Of a DNA stretch of 64,000 nucleotides, positions 56,869-64,000 are shown one piece after another (position 1 is the first letter of the stretch; every line of letters begins with the position of its first letter). Below the pieces are notes generated by a model. That model had not been told where the DNA came from and searched no databases. It saw only the letters and a program-made list of their open reading frames with translations. The position numbers and the translations under genes were made by a program. The DNA is from Meiothermus sp. (GTDB taxonomy: Bacteria; Deinococcota; Deinococci; Deinococcales; Thermaceae): contig NZ_JANXCG010000093.1 in the NCBI RefSeq assembly GCF_025060375.1, positions 43,303-107,302 of the forward strand. The letters are read 5' to 3'.

Positions 56869-57545
56869 GGGCCCTCCTCCACTCGCCCCAATCGGTAGCC
56901 CAGCCCGCGCACCGTCTCGATAAAGTCCTCCCCCAGCTTGCGCCGCAGGCTCGAGACGTAGACGTCCACCACCTTGGTGTCCACCTCGCTCTCCCCCGGC
57001 CAGACCCGCTCGATGAGGCTGTTGCGGCTATAGGCCCGGCCCGGGTTCAGCCCGAAGCACTCCACCAGGGCGTACTCCCGTGGGGTTAGGGGCACCGGCT
57101 GGCCATCCTTGAGCACCTGGTGGGCCGCCAGGTCGAGGGTGTAGCCCCTGGGCAGAGGGATCAGGTTGGTGGCCTCGCCTCGAGCCCGCCGCACCAGGGC
57201 GCGGATGCGGGCCCGGAGCTCGCGGAAGTCGAAGGGTTTGCTCAGGTAGTCGTCGCCCCCGCTGTCGAGCCCGGTGAGCTTGGAGTCCACATCCCCCCGG
57301 GCGGTGAGGAAGAGGATGGGGGTTTTGTCCCGTCGGCCCCGCAACACGCGGGCCAGCTCGAAGCCGGCCTGGGGCCCTTCGGGCAGCATCACGTCCAGAA
57401 TCAGGAGGTCGTAGGTCTCCAGCTCGGCCATACCCCGCCCGATGGCGGCGTTGGGGGCATGGTCCACCATGAGCCCATCGTCGCGCAAACCCTCGGCGAT
57501 GAGCGCGGCCAGCCGGGGGTCGTCTTCTACCAGCAGCACCCGCAT
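56865..57545 (-). CDS. OmpR-family response regulator
   Basis: MRVLLVEDDPRLAALIAEGLRDDG; LLILDVMLPEG; winged helix VDVYVSSLRRKLGEDFIETVRGLGYRLG. Confidence 0.95.
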   Translation of the reverse strand: MRVLLVEDDPRLAALIAEGLRDDGLMVDHAPNAAIGRGMAELETYDLLILDVMLPEGPQAGFELARVLRGRRDKTPILFLTARGDVDSKLTGLDSGGDDYLSKPFDFRELRARIRALVRRARGEATNLIPLPRGYTLDLAAHQVLKDGQPVPLTPREYALVECFGLNPGRAYSRNSLIERVWPGESEVDTKVVDVYVSSLRRKLGEDFIETVRGLGYRLGRVEEGP

Positions 57546-57554
57546 AGGCCTCCT

Positions 57555-57794
57555 CTAGCATGGCAGGCTACGCCGCGAGGGTAAAGATGGGGTAAAAGCC
57601 GGCCTCGAGTCGGCCAAAGGCCCCCGCCAAGAGAATGGCTCCCTCCACCTCGCAGCCACAACGTCAAAGAACCGCTCGTAGACGTCCTCGGCCATGCCTA
57701 TAAAGGCCATCAGGCTTAGAAACAGCAGCCCTAGAAGCCAAAGAGGCGCCAGGCGAAGCCCCTTTCCCCAGATGCCGGATATCCTTTGGATCAC
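57555..57794 (-). CDS. Small single-TM protein, possibly truncated
   Basis: MIQRISGIWGKGLRLAPLWLLGLLFLSLMAFIGMAEDVYERFFDVVAARWREPF...; GTG start, RBS GAGGAG. Confidence 0.4.
   Translation of the reverse strand: MIQRISGIWGKGLRLAPLWLLGLLFLSLMAFIGMAEDVYERFFDVVAARWREPFSWRGPLADSRPAFTPSLPSRRSLPC
57565..57597 (-). promoter_or_regulatory. Direct repeat and promoter (site A, response regulator/HK)
   Basis: Minus strand TTTACC-CCATC-TTTACC-N9-TAGCCT. Confidence 0.65.
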
Positions 57795-57811
57795 GCTGCT
57801 TCTCCTCAATT

Positions 57812-58543
57812 TTATCGTAACCGGAACGGACCCTCGGAACCGAGCAGTTCCGAGAGCTTGACGAAAGCAAACCCCCGCGCCCGCAAGGCCGGTATCAGCT
57901 CCCTGAGGGCCGGAAGCGTGGCGGGGAGACGGGGGCCGCCCTGGCTGTGCAGAACGACGATGGAGCCGTTACGCACCCGGCCCAGCACGTTGCGCACGAT
58001 AACCTTGGGGTCGGCCTGGCCCCCATCCTCCCCCGCCACGTCCCAGTGCACCACCTGTAGCCCCAGCCGCTCCACTAGGGCCAGGTCCTCTGGGGCGTAG
58101 CAGCCCCCGGGAAAGCGAAAGTAGCGGTTTTTGACCCCCAGCCCCTCCAGCAGGGCCCGGGTCTTCAGCACCTCATCGGCCTTGCGGGCCGGGGCCACCC
58201 CAGGCAGCCCGTAGCAGGGCTGGGCAAAGCCAGGGTGGCTGTAGCTGTGGTTCTCCAGCTCAAACAGGGGGTTCTGCGCCAGGGCGCGGGCCTGCTCGGG
58301 GTAGGCCTCGATCCACAGGCCGCTCAGGAAAAAGGTGGCCCTGACCTGGTTTTGCTCCAACAGCCGGTAGAGCTCGGTGGGGTTGTAGCTTCTGACCTTT
58401 CCCATGCGTAGCATCTGGAGCATGCCCGGGGTCATGTCGGCGTCAAAGGTCAGGGCGATCTGGGGGGACTGGCGAGGGCCGTGGAGAACGGGAGCGGCCA
58501 GCCCCAACCCCCCGAGCAGTACCGCCAGGGCCCACATCCTCAC
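57812..58543 (-). CDS. Polysaccharide deacetylase (NodB/CE4)
   Basis: IALTFDADMTPGM; ATFFLSGLWIEAYPEQARALAQNPLFELENHSYSHPGF; RFPGGCYAPEDL. Confidence 0.9.
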   Translation of the reverse strand: MRMWALAVLLGGLGLAAPVLHGPRQSPQIALTFDADMTPGMLQMLRMGKVRSYNPTELYRLLEQNQVRATFFLSGLWIEAYPEQARALAQNPLFELENHSYSHPGFAQPCYGLPGVAPARKADEVLKTRALLEGLGVKNRYFRFPGGCYAPEDLALVERLGLQVVHWDVAGEDGGQADPKVIVRNVLGRVRNGSIVVLHSQGGPRLPATLPALRELIPALRARGFAFVKLSELLGSEGPFRLR

Positions 58544-59730
58544 CGCATCACCCCGGTGTGCCCCAGGGAGTAGCGGCCCGGCTGGGGGTAGATAGCCAGC
58601 CCGTGGGGGCTTTTGCCCACCTTGATGCGCCGGATCAGGCCACCTTTTTGCAGGTCGGTATCAAAGACGTACACCTCGCCGTGGTAGCGGCCGGAAAGCC
58701 ACAGCCTCTTGCCGTCCGCCGAAACCCCGCCCATGTCCGGGCTACCCCCGCCGGGGATTCTCCACTTCGCTACCAGCTTGCGGGTGGCGAACTCCAGCAC
58801 GCTCACCGAGCCCTCCCCCCGGTTGGAGATGTAGAGGTACTTGGCGTCGCGGCTGGGGTAGAGGCCGTGGGCCCCTTTGCCGGTAGGGATGAAGCCGACC
58901 TTCCGGAACCCCAGGGCGTCGATCAGGTGCACCCCATCGGCCATCATGTCGGCCACGTAGAACACCTGGCCGTCGGGGGAGAGCTTCACGTCCTGGGGCA
59001 TCCCCCCCAGGTGCAGCTTATCCCGCACTTTCCGGGCCGCCACGTCAATCCGAAGCAAATCCCCGCTGAACTCGCAGGCCGCCACCAGGGTGCGCCCATC
59101 GGCGCTGTAGTCCATGTGATTGATGCCCTTGCAGGGGACGCTCAGGCTCCCCTGGGGCTTCCAGGTCTTAGGGTCGAAGAAGTCCAGGCGGCGCTGGTAC
59201 TCGGCCACCACGATGGCCGACTTTCCGTCCGGGGTGAAGTAGAGGTTGTAGGGGTCTTTGACCGGGATCCGCTTCCCCAGGGTTCCGGTCTTGGGATCGA
59301 TGGGGATGAGGGTGTTGCCCACATCGTTGGCCACGTAGAGGGTCCTCAGGTCGTAGGCGGGCACCACGTGCTGGGGTTCTGCGTCCACCATATAGCTGGC
59401 CATCACCCGGTAGGTCTTGGGGTCGATCACGTACAGCCGGTTGGTCTTGCCATCGGGCACGTAGACCCGTTCGGGGAAATCCCTGACCACAGGCGAGAGC
59501 ATCCCCGCCGCGGTGAAGGCGTAGACGTTCTTGGGGTCGTAGGGCGGCATCCCCGGCAGGCCCGCCTTCAGCCCGGGGCTGGCGGCGATGGGGGGCGGGC
59601 TCGAGGCTCCCTGCCCCGCTGGGCCGAGGGCCTCTGCCTGCGACCGATAGACCATCAGGGAAAACAAGAGCAACACCGCCCGCCAGCCAGGGTGTATTCC
59701 ACTCATCACAGCCCTCCGTTTGGTATGCAT
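58540..59730 (-). CDS. YncE-like beta-propeller (YVTN repeat) secreted protein
   Basis: Repeats such as RLYVIDPKTYRVMASYMVD and KYLYISNRGEGSVSVLEFATRKLVAKWRI; signal-peptide N-terminus. Confidence 0.88.
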   Translation of the reverse strand: MHTKRRAVMSGIHPGWRAVLLLFSLMVYRSQAEALGPAGQGASSPPPIAASPGLKAGLPGMPPYDPKNVYAFTAAGMLSPVVRDFPERVYVPDGKTNRLYVIDPKTYRVMASYMVDAEPQHVVPAYDLRTLYVANDVGNTLIPIDPKTGTLGKRIPVKDPYNLYFTPDGKSAIVVAEYQRRLDFFDPKTWKPQGSLSVPCKGINHMDYSADGRTLVAACEFSGDLLRIDVAARKVRDKLHLGGMPQDVKLSPDGQVFYVADMMADGVHLIDALGFRKVGFIPTGKGAHGLYPSRDAKYLYISNRGEGSVSVLEFATRKLVAKWRIPGGGSPDMGGVSADGKRLWLSGRYHGEVYVFDTDLQKGGLIRRIKVGKSPHGLAIYPQPGRYSLGHTGVMR

Positions 59731-59754
59731 GGGGCACTCAGACCTCGAGGGAGC

Positions 59755-59786
59755 ACGTTAGAGCGCTTAGGTAAAGCTCTGGTAAA
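59755..59786 (-). promoter_or_regulatory. Direct repeat and promoter (site B, beta-propeller operon)
   Basis: Minus strand TTTACC-AGAGC-TTTACC-N9-TAACGT. Confidence 0.6.
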
Positions 59787-59876
59787 AAGCTGCCGGGCAG
59801 GCCTGGCAGCCCCCAGGTTCGGGGTTTCCTTGCAGGAAGGTTGCGCGCTTTGAGGGGAAGGTGAGGGCTGGCGCCT

Positions 59877-59908
59877 TTTACCAAACCTTTACGCGGCCTC
59901 CATAGCCT
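59877..59908 (+). promoter_or_regulatory. Direct repeat and promoter (site C, AI-2E/protease/NRAMP operon)
   Basis: TTTACC-AAACC-TTTACG-N9-TAGCCT, 5 nt before GTG start. Confidence 0.65.
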
Positions 59909-59913
59909 GAGGC

Positions 59914-61032
59914 GTGCTCGAGGGCCTGCGCTTGCTGTGGAACAACCCCTACGTGCGGGGGGTGGCCGGGCTGCTGCTGCTTCTGGCCTTGCTACGGCTT
60001 GTGTACCTCACCGCCGACCTCTTTGGGCTGTTCCTTTTGGCCCTCCTGCTCGCAGCCCTGCTACGCCCGTGGGTAGACCGGCTGGAGCGGCTCCGGCTGC
60101 CGCGCCCGGCCGCTTTGGCGCTGGTGTTGCTGCTCCTGGGCTTGGGCCTGGGCCTCCTGGGTGTGGGGCTGGTGCGGGTCAGTGAGGAACTGGCCCACTT
60201 CGCCCGAACCCTTCCGGGGACCGCAGACAGCCTGGCCGTTTGGTGGAGGCACCTACCCGAGCGGCTGCACGCCTCGGGGCTGCCCCCCTGGCTGGTGGGG
60301 GCCCTCGAGCAGGCTTACGGTTCGGTGGGCGAGTTCTTGCAAAGCCTCTCCGCCGAGCTTATCCCCCGCCTGGGCGGCTTCGCCCAGAGCGGGCTGCTCC
60401 CGGCCCTGGCCCTTCTGTTTGGCGGGGCAGTCAAGCTGGCGGCCTTTGTGGTGTTCTTCGTCTACCTGCTGGCCGATGGGCCGCGCATGGGCCAGGGCCT
60501 TTTGCACAGGCTTCCCCCCGACCTGCGGGCCTGGAGCGAGCGGATGGTGGGCTACCTCGAGCGGGCCGTGATGGGCTACTTTCGGGGGCAAATTCTGGTG
60601 GCGGCCAGCCTGGGGCTCTTGGTGGGGCTGAGCCTGGGCGTTCTGAAGGTGCCGCTGGCCCTGCCGCTGGGGATGCTGGTGGGCGTGCTGGAGCTCATCC
60701 CCTATCTGGGCATTGCTTTGGGGGCGGTGCTGGTCTTTTTCGCGGCCCTGCCCATGGGCTGGCCGGTGGTGCTCAAGGCCCTGCTGGTGCTGTTGGGGGC
60801 GGCCCAGCTCGAGGGCCACCTGCTGGCGCCTTTGCTGATAGGCCGCAGCACCTCGCTCCACCCGGTTACGGTGCTCCTGGCCCTTTTGCTGGGCGAGCGG
60901 CTGGGCGGCATACCGGGTATGTTGGTGGCTGTACCCTTTGCGGCTCTCCTCAAGCTGTGGTTGGAGGACATCTGGCCCTTGGGGGAAGGCCGCACCAGGC
61001 AAGCACCGGAGGACTCAAAATGGAAATCCTGA
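59914..61032 (+). CDS. AI-2E family transporter (PerM-like)
   Basis: 8-TM pattern; VGVLELIPYLGIALGAVLVFFAALP; EGHLLAPLLIGRSTSLHPVTVLLALLLGERLGGIPGMLVAVPFAALLK. Confidence 0.9.
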   Translation: MLEGLRLLWNNPYVRGVAGLLLLLALLRLVYLTADLFGLFLLALLLAALLRPWVDRLERLRLPRPAALALVLLLLGLGLGLLGVGLVRVSEELAHFARTLPGTADSLAVWWRHLPERLHASGLPPWLVGALEQAYGSVGEFLQSLSAELIPRLGGFAQSGLLPALALLFGGAVKLAAFVVFFVYLLADGPRMGQGLLHRLPPDLRAWSERMVGYLERAVMGYFRGQILVAASLGLLVGLSLGVLKVPLALPLGMLVGVLELIPYLGIALGAVLVFFAALPMGWPVVLKALLVLLGAAQLEGHLLAPLLIGRSTSLHPVTVLLALLLGERLGGIPGMLVAVPFAALLKLWLEDIWPLGEGRTRQAPEDSKWKS

Positions 61033-61853
61033 ACAGTCTTTTCTGGCTCTTCCTGCTCATCTCCTTCCTGAGCCCGCTGTTCCAGCGGCAGGTGCTGGAA
61101 ATGGCCCGGGCCCGCAGCATCCAGGCCCTGGAACGCCGCCGCAACAGCCGCCTCATCACCTTAATCCACCGGCAGGAGGCCATCGCCCTGCTGGGCCTGC
61201 CCCTTTCCCGCTACATCGACATCGACGACTCCGAGCAGGTCCTGCGGGCCATCCGCCTCACCGACCCCCAGGTACCCATCGACCTGGTGCTCCACACCCC
61301 GGGGGGGCTGGTGCTGGCCGCCGAGCAGATCGCCGAGGCCCTTTTGCGCCATCCGGCCAAGGTGACGGTCTTCGTGCCCCACTACGCCATGTCGGGCGGC
61401 ACCCTGATCGCCCTGGCCGCCGACGAGATCGTCATGGACGCCAACGCGGTGCTGGGCCCGGTAGACCCCCAGCTGGGGCAGTACCCGGCGGTCTCCATCC
61501 TGAAGGTGCTGGAGCAGAAGCCCATTGAAAAGATTGACGATGAAACCCTAATCATGGCCGACCAGGCGCGAAAGGCGCTGGCCCAGGTTAAGGCCACCGC
61601 ACAAAACCTCCTGCGCAAGCACCTGGACGAGGCCCAGGCCGAGGCCATCGCGGCTAGGCTCTCTCAGGGTACCTGGACGCACGACTACCCCATCAGCGCC
61701 GAGGAGGCCCGGGCTATGGGCCTGCCCATCTCCACCGAGATGCCCCCCGAGGTCTATGCCCTGATGGAGCTCTACCCCCAACCCCGCGGCAACCGGCCCA
61801 GCGTGCAGTACGTGCCCCTGCCCTACCGACGCGAAGGGCCTAGGGCGAGGTAG
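61020..61853 (+). CDS. Clp-fold serine protease-like membrane protein (SDH family, SppA-like)
   Basis: N-term TM; VPIDLVLHTPGGLVLAAEQIAEALLRHPAKVTVFVPHYAMSGGTLIALAADEIVMDANAVLGPVDPQLG. Confidence 0.88.
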   Translation: MEILNSLFWLFLLISFLSPLFQRQVLEMARARSIQALERRRNSRLITLIHRQEAIALLGLPLSRYIDIDDSEQVLRAIRLTDPQVPIDLVLHTPGGLVLAAEQIAEALLRHPAKVTVFVPHYAMSGGTLIALAADEIVMDANAVLGPVDPQLGQYPAVSILKVLEQKPIEKIDDETLIMADQARKALAQVKATAQNLLRKHLDEAQAEAIAARLSQGTWTHDYPISAEEARAMGLPISTEMPPEVYALMELYPQPRGNRPSVQYVPLPYRREGPRAR

Positions 61854-61855
61854 TC

Positions 61856-63133
61856 GTGCTCTCGGGGCCCCTGAGCGACCAAACCACCCAGGCCGAAGCC
61901 CTGAAGGTGCTCGAGCACCGCTCAAAGAAGCGCGGCCTGGCTCGAGTGCTCCCCTTTATGGGCCCGGCTTTCGTGGTCAGCGTGGCCTACATGGACCCTG
62001 GAAACTTTGCTACCAATATCCAGGCTGGAGCCCAGTTCGGCTATCAGCTCATCTGGGTGGTGGTGGCCTCGAGCCTCATCGCTATCTTTATCCAAAGCCT
62101 TTCGGCCCGGCTGGGGATTGCCACCGGCCAAAGCCTGCCCCAGGTGGTGCGGCAGGAGTTCCGTCCCTGGGTACGCTACTTTTACTGGGTGCAGGCTGAA
62201 CTCGCGGCCATGGCCACCGACCTGGCCGAGTTCATCGGGGCTGCCTTGGGGTTTCACCTGCTGTTGGGCCTCCCCCTTTTCTGGAGCGCCGTGCTGGCGG
62301 CGCTGGCCACCTTCCTCCTGTTGGCCCTGGAGCGTTTTGGCTTCCGCCCGCTCGAGGCCGCCATCACCGTGCTGGTGGGGGTGATTGCCCTGGCCTATGT
62401 GCTGGAGCTATTCATTGCCCATCCCGATGTTGGGCTTTTCAAAGGCTTCGTGCCGGGCTTTGCGGGAAGCGAAAGCGTGCTTCTGGCGGTGGGCATTCTG
62501 GGAGCCACGGTGATGCCCCATGTCATCTACCTGCATTCAGCCCTCACCGAGCAGCGCATTCCCCTGCAAGACCCCGCGCTCAAGCGCCGCCTACTTTACT
62601 TCAGCAACCTGGATGTGGGAGTAGCCCTTTCCATCGCCAGCTTTGTGAACATCGCCATGCTGGTGGCGGCCGCCGCAACCTTTCACCGCACCGGCCAAAG
62701 CGAGGTGGCCGACATTACCACGGCCTACCAGACCCTCTCCCCTCTGCTGGGCCCCCTGGCCGCCGGGGCCTTTGCCGTGGCCTTGCTGGCCTCAGGGCTT
62801 TCCTCCACCACGGTGGGCACCATGGCCGGCCAACTGGTCATGCAGGGCTTCGTAGGCTTTGGCATCCCCCTCTGGCTGCGCCGCCTAGTGACCCTGGGCC
62901 CGTCCTTTGGGGTGATTCTTCTGGGCCTCGACCCCACCCGGGTCTTGGTGCTCTCGCAGGTGGTGCTTTCCTTCGCCATCCCCTTTGCCCTGGTGCCGCT
63001 ACTGCTCTTTACCGCCAACCGGCGGCTGATGGGTGAGCTGGTCATTGGACGAACCCTAATGGTCGTGGGCTGGATAGTGGCAGGGGTCATCGTGTGGCTC
63101 AATCTCTACCTGCTTGTACGGAGTCTGACCTAG
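61856..63133 (+). CDS. mntH: NRAMP-family divalent metal (Mn2+/Fe2+) transporter
   Basis: AYMDPGNFATNIQAGAQFGYQLIWVV; GATVMPHVIYLHSAL. Confidence 0.93.
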   Translation: MLSGPLSDQTTQAEALKVLEHRSKKRGLARVLPFMGPAFVVSVAYMDPGNFATNIQAGAQFGYQLIWVVVASSLIAIFIQSLSARLGIATGQSLPQVVRQEFRPWVRYFYWVQAELAAMATDLAEFIGAALGFHLLLGLPLFWSAVLAALATFLLLALERFGFRPLEAAITVLVGVIALAYVLELFIAHPDVGLFKGFVPGFAGSESVLLAVGILGATVMPHVIYLHSALTEQRIPLQDPALKRRLLYFSNLDVGVALSIASFVNIAMLVAAAATFHRTGQSEVADITTAYQTLSPLLGPLAAGAFAVALLASGLSSTTVGTMAGQLVMQGFVGFGIPLWLRRLVTLGPSFGVILLGLDPTRVLVLSQVVLSFAIPFALVPLLLFTANRRLMGELVIGRTLMVVGWIVAGVIVWLNLYLLVRSLT

Positions 63134-63162
63134 GAGTTTCCAGGATATCCCCATCGCGCTAG

Positions 63163-63536
63163 GTCAAGGCAAACCATATCTCACCGACTCGGGCGGCCCC
63201 TGGGGAACCGACGACCACCAGCGGGCCAGCCAGGCCCTCCTGGCCGAGGCCGAAGGGGTGCTGAACGAAGCCCTCCAGGCCGCCGGGGAGGTGCCGCTTT
63301 TGCGGGCCAGGGCCTTGCTTAACCTGGGGGTGGTGCGTAAGCGCCAGGGCCGCACCGAGGAGGCCCAGGAGTCCTATCGGCGCTCGCTCGAGGCTGAGGC
63401 TGAACCTGGAACAACCTGGCCGAGCTCAAGGGTGACCCGGAGAGCCTCGAGGAGGTTGGCCCTGCTGCAAGGGGCGCGTTATAGCGTGCTGGCCGAGCGT
63501 TACCAGGATCGCCTGCGGGCGTTCAGACTGCGTTAA
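63163..63536 (+). pseudogene. Frameshifted TPR-protein remnant
   Basis: LLRARALLNLGVVRKRQGRTEEAQESYRRSLE then frame change to NNLAELKGDPESLEEVG. Confidence 0.5.
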
Positions 63537-63574
63537 GGGGGGTTTTGCTACAGTCCTGCCCGTAAGGAGGGAAG

Positions 63575-64000
63575 ATGAAAAAGGCATCCCGACTCTGGCT
63601 CCTGGCTTTCGGTTTTCTGCTCGTAGCCTGCGGTGGGGGCAGCAGCCCGCCCCCCAGCAGCATCACCCTTACCGTGGTAGACGCCCAGAACGTAGGCTAC
63701 ACCGCCGCCTACCAGGTGGGCAGCGGGGCCTGGGCGGCCTTTACCCCCAGCAGCTCCAACACCTATACCTTCAACCTGGGCAGCAGCACCACCTACGGCG
63801 TGGCCGTGCGCTGCAACCCTTTGGCTCCAGGCATGCCTACCCAGGTCCAAGTGATCCAGGCTACCTCCAGCGAGCTGGCCAACCCCAAAGTGACCTGCAG
63901 CAGCCCCAACCCCAGCACGGTGAACTACACCCTGAACGTGAGCGTATCGGCGGTGCCTGGGGTGGTGTCGGGCGACACTGTGAAGGTGAGCGGAAAAGGC
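63575..64000 (+). CDS. Hypothetical lipoprotein, incomplete at right edge
   Basis: MKKASRLWLLAFGFLLVACGGGSSPPPSS (lipobox); RBS AAGGAGG. Confidence 0.75.
   Translation, partial: MKKASRLWLLAFGFLLVACGGGSSPPPSSITLTVVDAQNVGYTAAYQVGSGAWAAFTPSSSNTYTFNLGSSTTYGVAVRCNPLAPGMPTQVQVIQATSSELANPKVTCSSPNPSTVNYTLNVSVSAVPGVVSGDTVKVSGKG

Overview
This is a GC-rich chromosomal window from the Deinococcus-Thermus lineage. It is probably Meiothermus or Thermus-like, judged from ba3 oxidase with subunit IIa, gene content and frequent leaderless starts; the taxonomy is inference. Most of it is housekeeping: trkHA, rimO, metX/metY, guaA, tkt, a ba3 cytochrome oxidase operon, rpmE, aroH, metG, rpiA, proC, tsaB, sigA, nagA, glpX, hisIE/hisF, trpC, livFGMH, asd, tRNA-Ala, plus TRAP-TAXI and ABC transporters, a P-type ATPase and an NRAMP transporter. 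I saw no CRISPR array, IS element or prophage. The most interesting content is regulatory. (1) Four promoters share TTTACC-N5-TTTAC(C/G)-N9/10-TANNNT direct repeats (11-bp period) around an OmpR-type two-component system. They link it to a beta-propeller/polysaccharide deacetylase operon, an AI-2E/Clp-fold protease/NRAMP operon and an APC transporter: a candidate CpxR-like local regulon. (2) A riboswitch-like leader lies upstream of a fused-permease ABC transporter that has no binding protein, with mutually exclusive P1/antiterminator/terminator pairings. (3) asd has a leaderless MVWYTTTP leader peptide followed by an attenuator hairpin and an intrinsic terminator. (4) A leader ORF spans a strong terminator directly before metG. 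(5) A SAM-I riboswitch upstream of metY has an apparent Shine-Dalgarno sequestration switch. (6) The palindrome CTCGAG is strongly over-represented. No searches or folding could be run; all calls are by reading the sequence and the translated ORFs.
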